From positions 1 through 64,000 of the forward strand of contig NZ_JACYGY010000001.1 of NCBI RefSeq assembly GCF_015221875.1: a stretch of 64,000 nucleotides of DNA, given 5' to 3'. The translations under genes were made by a program, and so were the position numbers. Within the stretch, counting starts at the first letter, position 1, and every line of letters starts with the position of its first letter. Positions 54,940-63,369 of this stretch are shown one piece after another. Origin of the DNA: Dyadobacter subterraneus. GTDB taxonomy: Bacteria; Bacteroidota; Bacteroidia; Cytophagales; Spirosomataceae. Under the pieces are notes generated by a model, which was given only the letters and a program-made list of their open reading frames with translations, was not told the DNA's origin and did not search any database.

Positions 54940-55617
54940 TTATTTCTTTAACAAAGCCTCCATCATTTTATCCGCCAAAAATTTATTCCCGGTTTCATTC
55001 AAATGCACACGATCGGTAGTAAGAATTTCTTTTTCCTTGTTTTCAGGATTGTTTTGAACAAGATAATCCTGGAAGTATTTGCGAAGATCACATAATTGAA
55101 GATTATTTCTCGATGCGATGTCACGGATGATTTTGGCATACTGATTCAAATCACCATCCTGCATATTTGAATTGTCATTTTTCTCACCAATCACCGTAGG
55201 CGTGCAAAGGATAATACGAATATTCTGAGCTTTCAGTTTTTTAATGATTGCTTCATAAAACTTCACGTATTTATCAGGATCCGTTCCTGTGCCTGACGAA
55301 CTTTTATGCCAAACGTCGTTGATTCCTATATAAATAAAAACAACATCAGGTTTTTTTGATAAAACATCATCTTCGATCCGGAGATAAAGATCATAGACTT
55401 TATTGCCCCCAATTCCTGCGCCCATCAGTTCATACTTGTTGCCTTGGTTGTTTGTTTTAAGCATTTCGGTCATCATCGTAATATAACCTTTTGGACCAAC
55501 GCCAGCTTGTGTGATTGAATCACCAAAAAATATTACGCGTAATGGTTTATCCTGCTTCATCGCCAAAAGAGGGAATGCGACGAGGGCAATTTGTAAAAGT
55601 CGAAATAAAATTCGCAT
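54940..55617 (-). CDS. Exported GDSL/SGNH-family esterase
   Basis: 225 residues with a signal peptide (MRILFRLLQIALVAFPLLAM). SGNH blocks: block I RVIFFGDSITQAG (nucleophile Ser), block II GAGIGGNKVYDLYLRI, block III IYIGINDVWH and block V TTDRVHLNETGNKFLADKM (catalytic Asp/His). Such enzymes deacylate sugars, lipids or cell-wall polymers; the substrate is unknown. It is transcribed alone on the minus strand, 88 nt after modC. Confidence 0.9.
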   Translation of the reverse strand: MRILFRLLQIALVAFPLLAMKQDKPLRVIFFGDSITQAGVGPKGYITMMTEMLKTNNQGNKYELMGAGIGGNKVYDLYLRIEDDVLSKKPDVVFIYIGINDVWHKSSSGTGTDPDKYVKFYEAIIKKLKAQNIRIILCTPTVIGEKNDNSNMQDGDLNQYAKIIRDIASRNNLQLCDLRKYFQDYLVQNNPENKEKEILTTDRVHLNETGNKFLADKMMEALLKK

Positions 55618-55705
55618 GAGGTTGAATGATTAGTTTTGTAGGAAAAGACACAAAAAGGAAAAAATTACCCTAATCCTTTTAACCATAAGTTGACAAGAGA
55701 AAAAT

Positions 55706-56596
55706 CTAGCTGATAAGCTCAATTTGAGGAATATCCATAGAATATCTGAGAACAAAAGATCGTCCGGGCAACATTTCTGAATGCCAGTGCAGAGGCAATT
55801 TTATTTTTCTTACAGATTGCTGTATCAATGCGCTGATAATCAAATGATCATCCATAATTGTACAGCTAAGCACCTCACCATAAATTGCGAGTTGATCATT
55901 ATTTTCATTTTCAGGAAGATAAACCTCGGAAGGAGAGCCCTGTTTTGATATTTTTCCGTTTTCTAAAACGAATACCTGATTAGCCATTCTGAATATTTCT
56001 CCAAGATCGTGTGTGACAATCAGCATGGTAAAACCCAGGTATTTTTGAAGTTTTAATAAATATTCCTGCAAGTGCAGACGCATCCTGTGGTCAAGCGAAG
56101 AAAGAGGTTCGTCGAGTAATAACAAATCCGGTTTGCGGACAAGTGCTCTTGCCAATGCTACACGTTGTTGCTGTCCACCAGAAAGTTGATGTGGCTTTCT
56201 GTCGGCCAATTGTGTAAGTTCAACAGATGTCAAAAGCTCATCCACTATGTCTTCGTTATCACCTTTTTTTAAAGCAAATAGTAAATTTTCTCGTACTGAT
56301 AAATGCGGGAAAAGTGCATAATCCTGAAAAACGAAACCAATATTGCGGAGCTGTGGTGATTGGAAAATTTTATTGTCAGTATTCTGCCAAATAACATTTC
56401 CGAATTTAATATGCCCGAAATCAGGAATAACTAATCCAGCAATTTGTCGGAGCAAGGTTGTTTTTCCTGCACCGGAAGGGCCTGTTATCGCAACAATACT
56501 TCCCTTTTCTGCCCGTAGCGAAACCTCCATTGGAAGAATTCCATGAGCTGTTTGCAATGTATGCCGGATGGAAATATCAAGAAGTTTGTCGGACAC
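55706..56596 (-). CDS. modC: Molybdate ABC transporter ATP-binding protein
   Basis: 296 residues. Walker A GPSGAGKTTLLRQI, Q-loop FVFQDYALFPHLSVREN, signature LSGGQQQRVALARAL, Walker B DLLLLDEPLSSLD and switch TLIVTHDLGEIFRMA. The C-terminal part is short; about 60 residues after the ATPase core form at most a partial TOBE-like domain, whereas typical ModC has a longer one. It overlaps modB by 20 nt and is last in modABC. The order and family pattern support molybdate (or tungstate) over sulfate. Confidence 0.88.
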   Translation of the reverse strand: MSDKLLDISIRHTLQTAHGILPMEVSLRAEKGSIVAITGPSGAGKTTLLRQIAGLVIPDFGHIKFGNVIWQNTDNKIFQSPQLRNIGFVFQDYALFPHLSVRENLLFALKKGDNEDIVDELLTSVELTQLADRKPHQLSGGQQQRVALARALVRKPDLLLLDEPLSSLDHRMRLHLQEYLLKLQKYLGFTMLIVTHDLGEIFRMANQVFVLENGKISKQGSPSEVYLPENENNDQLAIYGEVLSCTIMDDHLIISALIQQSVRKIKLPLHWHSEMLPGRSFVLRYSMDIPQIELIS

Positions 56597-57251
56597 GCAG
56601 GAATCGGTTATTTAGGGAATATACCAGGAGTAAAATAACAAAAGTTATGGCAAAAAGTACCAGCGCATATTGATTGGCTACGTCGTAATTTAAAGCTTCC
56701 ACCTCATTGTAAATAGCAACAGATGCGACTTTCGTAACACCGGGAATATTTCCGCCAATCATCAAAACAACGCCAAATTCTCCAATTGTATGTGCAAAAG
56801 TGAGTACCAGCGAAGTTAATATGGCTGATTTACAATTGGGTAATAATATTTTATAAAATGTCTCCCACCGCCCTTTTCCCAAGGTAAAAGAGGCTTCTCT
56901 CAATGAAACAGGAAGTGATTGCAAACCTGCCCGTAAAGGATAAACCATAAATGGTAAACTGTAAATGACAGAACCTATTACCAGACCGGGAAATGAAAAA
57001 ACCAGTCTTAAACCCAAAATATTTTCAACCCACGCACCAAACCAATGTGACGGACTGAATGCCAATAATAAATAAAAACCCAAAACCGATGGTGGCAGTA
57101 CAAGCGGCATTCCAATGACTGCTTCTATGATACCTTTTCCCTTAAATTTTGTAAAAGCAAGCCAGTAAGCCAACGGAAGCGCCAGCACAAAAAGTATGCA
57201 TGAGGTAATGATAGCGAGCCTGAAAGTGAGCCATAGTGGTTGCCAGTCCAT
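56577..57251 (-). CDS. modB: Molybdate ABC transporter permease
   Basis: 224 residues with about five transmembrane helices, starting with PLWLTFRLAIITSCILFVLALPLAYWLAF. The ABC permease EAA loop is in REASFTLGKGRWETFYKILLPNCKSAILTS. LTFAHTIGEFGVVLMIGGNIPGVT is the ModB-type C-terminal helix pair. It starts 62 nt after modA and overlaps modC. Confidence 0.92.
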   Translation of the reverse strand: MDWQPLWLTFRLAIITSCILFVLALPLAYWLAFTKFKGKGIIEAVIGMPLVLPPSVLGFYLLLAFSPSHWFGAWVENILGLRLVFSFPGLVIGSVIYSLPFMVYPLRAGLQSLPVSLREASFTLGKGRWETFYKILLPNCKSAILTSLVLTFAHTIGEFGVVLMIGGNIPGVTKVASVAIYNEVEALNYDVANQYALVLFAITFVILLLVYSLNNRFLRVRQTS

Positions 57252-57313
57252 TTTAATTTTGAATAAGTGAATGGTAGAATGTATGAATGGTGGCTCGTAT
57301 CGGTTGGGTTAAA

Positions 57314-58066
57314 TTATTTATAACCGTATTTTTTGAATATGGCTTTGGCTTTTTGGGAAAATAAAAAATCGTAAAATTTTTGACTTGTTTCCTTTTTGGG
57401 AGAATTATCGCTGTGACGGAGTAATAATGCTGCCTGGGCAATCGGTTTGTAAGATGTTGAATCTACAATTTGATAATGACCTTTTCCTTTCATTTCAGGA
57501 GCCAGAATAACGGACAAGGCTGTAAAACCTGCTTCAACGGATCCCGTTGTGATGTACTGAGCCGCTTGTGCGATACTTTCTCCGTAAACGATTTTACTTT
57601 TTAAGGATTCTAGTAAGTTTTCTTTTTGTAACGCCTGTACCGCAGCTTCTCCATATGGAGCCATTTTAGGATTTGGAACAGCTATTTTTTTTACTTTATC
57701 AGTATTTAAAACTTTGAGATTTAATTCATTTTCCGGAATTGATAGCGACCATAATGCTAAGGTACCGTATGCGTAAATTTTTGGTTTTTCGTCTGATCCG
57801 CCTTTGCTGAATATTTCTTCGGGATATTTTGTGTCGGCAGAAACAAATACATCAAATGGAGCTCCTTCACGTATTTGGGCGGTTAATTTTCCAGACGAGC
57901 TAACGACAACTTCTATTTCTTTCCCTGTTTCTTTTTCAAATTCCGTTTTTAATTCTTTCATGACATATTGCACGTTGGCCGCTGTGGCCACAATAATTTT
58001 TTCGGATGGTTTGGAACAACCACTCAAAAAAATCAAAACCGGAAAGAAAATACGTTTTATGTTCAT
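57314..58066 (-). CDS. modA: Molybdate-binding lipoprotein
   Basis: 250 residues. A lipobox (VLIFLSGC, Cys about residue 17) anchors it, as is common in this phylum. ModA features are IIVATAANVQYVMKELKTEF, VVVSSSGKLTAQIREGAPFDVFVSADTKYPEEI and IAVPNPKMAPYGEAAVQAL, with YQIVDSTSYKPIAQAALLL near the end. It binds molybdate in the periplasm and passes it to ModB. No molybdenum enzyme gene is nearby. A palindromic repeat element lies just upstream. Confidence 0.92.
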   Translation of the reverse strand: MNIKRIFFPVLIFLSGCSKPSEKIIVATAANVQYVMKELKTEFEKETGKEIEVVVSSSGKLTAQIREGAPFDVFVSADTKYPEEIFSKGGSDEKPKIYAYGTLALWSLSIPENELNLKVLNTDKVKKIAVPNPKMAPYGEAAVQALQKENLLESLKSKIVYGESIAQAAQYITTGSVEAGFTALSVILAPEMKGKGHYQIVDSTSYKPIAQAALLLRHSDNSPKKETSQKFYDFLFSQKAKAIFKKYGYK

Positions 58067-58073
58067 TTTGCTA

Positions 58074-58396
58074 AATTAATGCATTACTATGGATTGATAC
58101 AAAAAATGTTTAGAACCAATTTTTAGCCCTGAAAGGGCGTCATATCTTAACATAGGGCATCGCCCTATGATACCCGGGATCGCGGGATCCGGGGTTCCGA
58201 CTCTGAAAATTCGGCAAATTCATGACATGGTCGTGTAAGATAGGGCAACGCCCTATCTTAAAATATAACGCCCTTTCAGGGCTCCGGCCGCAAATCTTTT
58301 TGGTTGATGTTTAAACCATTATGCCCATTGCGGTTAAATATCGTAAATTGCGTCCCATTTTGACCGGCTTAGCCGGAAATCATAATTAATGCATTA
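58074..58396. repeat. AATTAATGCATTA direct repeats bracketing the modA upstream spacer
   Basis: The 13-mer AATTAATGCATTA occurs at 58074-58086 and again at 58384-58396, directly before the aminotransferase ATG. The two copies enclose the palindromic element at 58125-58283. The core TTAATGCATTAA is itself palindromic, so each copy could also be a regulatory half-site. They may be target-site duplications or paired operators. Confidence 0.6.
58125..58283. mobile_element. Palindromic REP/MITE-like element
   Basis: A 159-bp element bounded by a perfect 16-bp inverted repeat (AGCCCTGAAAGGGCGT and ACGCCCTTTCAGGGCT). Inner inverted arms carry CATAGGGCATCGCCCTATG on the left and GATAGGGCAACGCCCTATC on the right. 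Elements of this type (often read as AGCCCTGAAAGGGC) are widespread in Bacteroidota intergenic regions and are non-coding. The transposase that moves them is not in the window. Confidence 0.75.
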
Positions 58397-58400
58397 AACA

Positions 58401-59558
58401 ATGATAATAGAAACTGCCCAGCGCACCCGGCAAACGTCCGAGTATTACTTTTCAGTAAAGCTGGCCGAAGTAAGAAAACTAGTAGCCGAAGGACATGACG
58501 TGATCAATCTTGGGATTGGAAATCCGGACATGATGCCTTCTGAGCAAACACTTACAACACTTTCAGAGGCGGCTTTAAAGCCTCAGGCACATGGTTATCA
58601 ACCGTATGTAGGAACAGTGGCTTTTCGGAATGCAATTGCAGAATATTATCAAAGAACCTATGGAGTAACACTAAATCCGGCTACGGAAATTTTGCCATTA
58701 ATCGGCTCAAAAGAGGGAATTACACATATTTCTTTAACTTTTCTTGATCCGGAAGATGAAGTTTTGGTGCCGGAATTAGGCTACCCGGCTTACCGTGCTG
58801 TGAGTCAAATGGTTGGTGCGAAGGTAAAAGAATATCCTTTGCGCGAAGAGCATGGGTGGCAGCCTGACTGGGAAGTGATGGAAAGTCTGGTTTCGCCGCG
58901 TACTAAATTATTGTGGCTGAACTATCCGCATATGCCAACAGGAGCACCTGCAACAAAACAATTATTCGAAGCCGCGGTAGCTTTTGCCAAAAAACATAAA
59001 ATCCTGCTTTGTCACGATAATCCATATAGTCTGGTTTTGAACAAAAAAGAACCGATCAGTTTATTGTCGATTGAAGGAGCGAAAGACGTTGCGATAGAAC
59101 TTAATTCTATGAGTAAATCGCATAATATGGCAGGTTGGCGTTTAGGATGGCTTGCCGGAGCGAAACCATATATCGATGCTGTTTTAACAATAAAAAGCAA
59201 TGTTGATTCAGGAATGTTCTGGGCGTTGCAGGAAGCGGCTGTTGCTGCGCTAGGAAATCCACAGGAATGGCATGATCAGAGAAATGCTGTTTATCAAGGT
59301 CGTTTGGAAGCTTCTGAGGCTTTTTTAAATGCTGTTGGCTGTACCTGGGACAAAAAGCAGGAAGGTATGTTCTTATGGGGCAAATTACCGGAATCCGTCG
59401 AATCTGCGGAAAAAATGGTTAATAATCTTCTTACAGAAAAACATGTATTCATAGCGCCCGGATTTATTTTCGGACCCAAAGGACAGCGTTATATACGGCT
59501 TTCTCTTTGTATGCCAAAAGAAAGAATCTGGGAAGCGGTTGAAAGACTGAAAAAATAA
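58401..59558 (+). CDS. Class I/II aminotransferase (aromatic amino-acid locus)
   Basis: 385 residues of fold-type I PLP enzyme. Landmarks: VINLGIGNPDMMPSEQT, HGYQPYVGTVAFRNAIAEYYQR, LIGSKEGI, NYPHMPTGA, HDNPYSLV, the PLP-lysine in SMSKSHNMAGWRLGW, and the C-terminal Arg region in GQRYIRLSLC. Because tyrA starts 63 nt downstream, it probably transaminates phenylpyruvate/4-hydroxyphenylpyruvate or prephenate, but a broad-specificity or LL-DAP-type role cannot be excluded. The ATG at 58401 immediately follows a TTAATGCATTAA palindrome. Confidence 0.88.
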   Translation: MIIETAQRTRQTSEYYFSVKLAEVRKLVAEGHDVINLGIGNPDMMPSEQTLTTLSEAALKPQAHGYQPYVGTVAFRNAIAEYYQRTYGVTLNPATEILPLIGSKEGITHISLTFLDPEDEVLVPELGYPAYRAVSQMVGAKVKEYPLREEHGWQPDWEVMESLVSPRTKLLWLNYPHMPTGAPATKQLFEAAVAFAKKHKILLCHDNPYSLVLNKKEPISLLSIEGAKDVAIELNSMSKSHNMAGWRLGWLAGAKPYIDAVLTIKSNVDSGMFWALQEAAVAALGNPQEWHDQRNAVYQGRLEASEAFLNAVGCTWDKKQEGMFLWGKLPESVESAEKMVNNLLTEKHVFIAPGFIFGPKGQRYIRLSLCMPKERIWEAVERLKK

Positions 59559-59621
59559 TTTTCTTAACACTAAATCTTATTTTGGGTTGGAAGAGATTCT
59601 GACCCGAAATTTATTTTATAT

Positions 59622-60479
59622 ATGATAATCAGTATTATAGGAGTTGGCCTTCTTGGCGGCTCATTCGCATTATCACTACGGGAAAAATACCCGCATGTCA
59701 AATTTGTCGGCGTTGATCAGTCTCTGGTTAATCAAAAAATTGCGCTTGCAAAAGGGATTGTTGATGAAATCATGACATTGGAAGAGGCTTTGCAGGCTGC
59801 TGAGCTTAACGTTTTGGCTACTCCTGTGGATGCAATCACAGCCTTACTTCCAAAATTATTGGATCACCTTCCGGAAGGCCGTACCGTCATGGATTTTGGT
59901 TCTACCAAAGAATTGATCTGTAAAGTGGCTGATGCGCATCCGAAACGTGCACAGTTTGTTGCCGTTCATCCAATGGCTGGAACTGAAAATTCTGGTCCGG
60001 GAGCGGCTTTCAAGGAATTGCTGCCGGGGAAAAACGTAATTATCTGTGACAAAGAAAAAAGTCATCCGGATTCTTTGACTCTCGTAGATACTTTCTTACG
60101 TGATGTTGGAATGAAAATTCACTACATGACGCCTGTCGAGCACGACTTACATTTGGCCTATGTTTCACACCTAAGCCACATCAGTTCTTTTGCCTTGGGA
60201 TTAACTGTTTTGGAAAAAGAACGTGACGAAAAAGCAATTTTTGATATGGCCAGTACCGGATTTTCTTCAACCGTGCGTCTGGCTAAAAGTTCACCGCAAA
60301 TGTGGGCGCCGATTTTTGACCAGAATAAAACCAATGTCTCAAAAGCACTTGGCGATTATATCGAATTTTTAAAGAAATTCAAGGAAGCGATTGATAGCAA
60401 AGATTTAACAACAAGCCTGGATTTTATGTCAAAAGCAAATGACATTGGCAGGATTTTGAGTGGAATTGAGAAAAAGTAA
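59622..60479 (+). CDS. tyrA: Prephenate dehydrogenase
   Basis: 285 residues. Rossmann start IISIIGVGLLGGSFALSLREKYP, NAD-binding VLATPVDAI, GSTKELICKVADAHP, and the substrate region AVHPMAGTENSGPGAAFKELLPGKNVIICD, then YVSHLSHISSFALG. It oxidises and decarboxylates prephenate to 4-hydroxyphenylpyruvate in tyrosine synthesis. No chorismate mutase or ACT domain is fused. It follows the aminotransferase gene on the same strand, as in Bacteroidota aromatic operons. Confidence 0.93.
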   Translation: MIISIIGVGLLGGSFALSLREKYPHVKFVGVDQSLVNQKIALAKGIVDEIMTLEEALQAAELNVLATPVDAITALLPKLLDHLPEGRTVMDFGSTKELICKVADAHPKRAQFVAVHPMAGTENSGPGAAFKELLPGKNVIICDKEKSHPDSLTLVDTFLRDVGMKIHYMTPVEHDLHLAYVSHLSHISSFALGLTVLEKERDEKAIFDMASTGFSSTVRLAKSSPQMWAPIFDQNKTNVSKALGDYIEFLKKFKEAIDSKDLTTSLDFMSKANDIGRILSGIEKK

Positions 60480-60517
60480 TTCGTTTTTTCCACAAGCTTG
60501 ATATTTAATTTGGTAAC

Positions 60518-60552
60518 AAAAAAGTCCGACAGTTATCTGCCGGACTTTTTTG
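60518..60552. terminator. Bidirectional terminator
   Basis: AAAAAAGTCCGACAG pairs with CTGCCGGACTTTTTT around TTAT; it serves tyrA and the convergent YfhO gene. Confidence 0.88.
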
Positions 60553-60573
60553 CTATCTCGTAATAATTGTTTT

Positions 60574-63051
60574 CTAACGCTTCTTCCTCACCTCAACAAA
60601 AACAGCTCCCACAATCAATCCTACCAATAATAGTGAACTGATCAAATCAACCGTTTTCCCTGTCGCAACCGAAACAGGTTCAAATTTAAAAGTTATCGAA
60701 TGTTTCCCGGCAGGAACGCGAAGTGCACGCAGTACGTAATCCGCACGAAGCAAATCCGCAGGTTTGCCATCAATTGTCACTTTCCACTCATCCCGAACGT
60801 TATAATATATTTCTGAGAAAACAGCAAGGCCTTCTGCTTTTGAATTGCTTTCGTAGATCAATTCATTTGGCTTATAAGTGATCAGACTAATCTTATCTGT
60901 CGAATCTGCCCGAAGTGTTAATCCCGTCAATTTATCAGCAAAACGCTGGTCAATTACTGCTGTCTGTTTTGGTTTCAAAGAATCCAATGCGGCCATTTCA
61001 GCATCAGCATTTGGGACAATTTTATATTCCTGAACAAACCACGCATGTCCGAAGGCATCCGGATTTTGCTGTGCAATTTTATTTCCTTGTTGATCAGCCG
61101 TAATAAAATACTTGGTATTCAACATATTAAAAATCCCAAAATTGGGATTTTGTTTGTTCATCTGATGCTCATACAACTCCTGATAACGTCTCAGTTTAGC
61201 ACCGTGATATCCGCCCAATGATTTGTGGAAATAGGATGCTGCTGCACTTTGGAATGGTGAAGTTGAAAGGTCATACACTCTAAAATCCGGATCAGTATCC
61301 GTTAGGATTTTCTCATCAGCTGCACTTGGTGCAAGAGCTGCAAGTGATGCGCTTTTACCAATAAAATCGGCATTGTTCAAATAACGTTTGTCGATACCAA
61401 ACATGTCAATGATCATTAGCAAGATCAAAACCGGATAAAGCAAAGCTGTTTTGATTTTATCTTTCATCCAAAGCCAGATTAATCCTGCTGTAACCAGAAT
61501 GAAAAATAGGCTACGGAAAGCATCACTGCGCATCAAACCTGCACGGTCTTGTACAATTGCTGATACTATTTGCTGCCCAAATGCGGGATCCTTGGCCATT
61601 TGGGAATAGTCATTTGCAACTGCTGCGTCGCTGAGTCCCTGAAAATTGAAAAAGACAGTAGGCATCAAAGCCAGGATCAGTGAAATTCCACCCGTAATAC
61701 CCAAACTTATTAAAAATGGCTTTTGCAGATCTTTCCACAAAATTTCTTTTTTAGCAATTGTATTTAGTGCCAGAACGGCTACAAAAACCATCAGAAGCTG
61801 TACAAGCGCGAGTACCATCGTGACGGCCCGAAACTTGTTGAACATTGGGAAATAATCGTAGAACAGATAATTAAATGTGGCAAAATTCTTTCCCCAGGCC
61901 CAGAAAATATAAAGAACAATAACGCCAGCTGCCCAGTTTTTTAGCGGACTTTTAACAATAAATAAACCTAAAATAAACAGGAAGAGAATAATAGCACCTG
62001 CATAAACCGGTCCGCTTACGATAGGCTGATCTCCCCAGTATAAAGGTAATTGCTGAACAACATTATTAGCAGTTGCCGAATCTAAACCTCGGTTAACAAG
62101 TATTTTATATGTTTCAGAAGTATTGGAAAGTGCGCCCGGACTTGAACCGCCGTAAGCGTTCGGGATAAGAAAAGTTAACGTTTCACCAATTCCGTAACTA
62201 TAAGAAAATGCATATTCCTTATCCAGACCGTCTTGTTTGTCATTTGTTTTTGCTCCATTTGAAACACTGAGTTCCGGTTTGCCGCGAATTGTTTCTTTGG
62301 TATAATCATATGCATTCCAGAGTCTTGTGGTGTGCGTACCCACAGAAACGGTAGCTGCAAAAGCAAGTCCAACAAGGATGAAAGCGAGTTTTTTAATCTG
62401 CCCGTTTTTCAAATATGGCAAACTTTCAATAATAACCAAAACGATAATTCCAATGCCCAGATAGTAGGTAATCTGAACGTGGTTGGCATAAAGTTCGAGA
62501 GATAAAAATATGGCTGTAACCGCTGCTCCGGCAAGCCAATTTTTTCTAAAAGCCAAAATCACACCCGCCAGAACGCCCGGAGCGTAATAAATAGCCAGCA
62601 TTTTGGAAACGTGCCCTGCTTCCAGACTTACCAGATTCCAGGCTGCAAAACCAAAAGCCACGGCTCCAAAAACTGAAAGCCAGACGCTCGCGCCGGCTAC
62701 CAGAAACAATATATAGGCACTTACGCACCCGATGAGGAAATAATTTGCAGGTGCTGGTAGAATTTTATTAACAATCTGTCCCATCTTTGTCGAAATGCTC
62801 GTCGGATAATCACCCGCAATCATATAGGCTGGCATTCCGGCAAACATGCTGTTGGTCCAGTTTGACCATTCCCCGGTTTTTTCATGATAGGTCACCACCT
62901 CATGGGCAGCGGCTTTTGCCTGTACATCATCATGCTGATTCAGCTTTTTGCCTTCCAAGACTGGAAATGCATAGATTAATGACAAAAATATAAAACCTAT
63001 CACCGCGAAAAAATGCGGCCGGATTTGTTGCCAGGATAATAAATTTTTCAT
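60574..63051 (-). CDS. YfhO family multi-pass membrane protein
   Basis: 825 residues, about 12-14 transmembrane helices plus a ~200-residue extracytoplasmic C-domain and a final helix (LISSLLLVGLIVGAVFVEV). N-terminal landmarks are QQIRPHFFAVIGFIFLSLIYAFPVL, HDDVQAKAAAHEVVTYHEKTGEWSNWTNSMFAGMPAYMI and EAGHVSKMLAIYYAP; the late loop has FHKSLGGYHGAKLRRYQELYEHQM. YfhO proteins resemble GT-C glycosyltransferases and some transfer sugars to polymers; the acceptor here is unknown. It is monocistronic. Confidence 0.88.
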   Translation of the reverse strand: MKNLLSWQQIRPHFFAVIGFIFLSLIYAFPVLEGKKLNQHDDVQAKAAAHEVVTYHEKTGEWSNWTNSMFAGMPAYMIAGDYPTSISTKMGQIVNKILPAPANYFLIGCVSAYILFLVAGASVWLSVFGAVAFGFAAWNLVSLEAGHVSKMLAIYYAPGVLAGVILAFRKNWLAGAAVTAIFLSLELYANHVQITYYLGIGIIVLVIIESLPYLKNGQIKKLAFILVGLAFAATVSVGTHTTRLWNAYDYTKETIRGKPELSVSNGAKTNDKQDGLDKEYAFSYSYGIGETLTFLIPNAYGGSSPGALSNTSETYKILVNRGLDSATANNVVQQLPLYWGDQPIVSGPVYAGAIILFLFILGLFIVKSPLKNWAAGVIVLYIFWAWGKNFATFNYLFYDYFPMFNKFRAVTMVLALVQLLMVFVAVLALNTIAKKEILWKDLQKPFLISLGITGGISLILALMPTVFFNFQGLSDAAVANDYSQMAKDPAFGQQIVSAIVQDRAGLMRSDAFRSLFFILVTAGLIWLWMKDKIKTALLYPVLILLMIIDMFGIDKRYLNNADFIGKSASLAALAPSAADEKILTDTDPDFRVYDLSTSPFQSAAASYFHKSLGGYHGAKLRRYQELYEHQMNKQNPNFGIFNMLNTKYFITADQQGNKIAQQNPDAFGHAWFVQEYKIVPNADAEMAALDSLKPKQTAVIDQRFADKLTGLTLRADSTDKISLITYKPNELIYESNSKAEGLAVFSEIYYNVRDEWKVTIDGKPADLLRADYVLRALRVPAGKHSITFKFEPVSVATGKTVDLISSLLLVGLIVGAVFVEVRKKR

Positions 63052-63369
63052 TTTGATAATAATAAGCCGACGGGTATTTGAAAATATGATATTATAATGT
63101 CAATAATACGTACAAATATGACTTTTCTTTCATGATACTCACAAAGAACATCTATTCTTGCACGTTAAATTTTTGTTAACGAGCGCAAATATAAAAGTAT
63201 TGATATATGTTTGGGATGTAAAATCTGAATCTTGTTTTAGTATTTTTTTGATAGAAATCAGAAATAGGAAGTAAAATTTAAGAAAATACCCGATAAATTT
63301 GCAGAAATTGTGCCTTAAGTTAGAAACACAACTGTATTAAGAATTGATTAGTAGTAACCCGATAGATAA
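63052..63369. other. 318-nt divergent spacer with two TAnnTTTG motifs
   Basis: The region lies between divergent yfhO-like and pfkA genes. TATATTTG on the minus strand (63193-63186) and TAAATTTG on the plus strand (63294-63301) fit the Bacteroidota -7 consensus for the two genes. The -33 boxes are unclear. No hairpin with a T tract, RNA gene or other repeat is visible. Confidence 0.5.
63294..63301 (+). promoter_or_regulatory. Candidate -7 element of pfkA
   Basis: TAAATTTG fits the TAnnTTTG -7 consensus 69 nt before the pfkA ATG. No convincing -33 TTG is found at the usual distance, so the call is tentative. Confidence 0.35.

Noticed and set aside
58125..58283. A molybdenum-cofactor-type riboswitch upstream of modA
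   Set aside because: The palindromic sequence matches a widespread repeat with perfect inverted ends and shows none of the Moco motif core.
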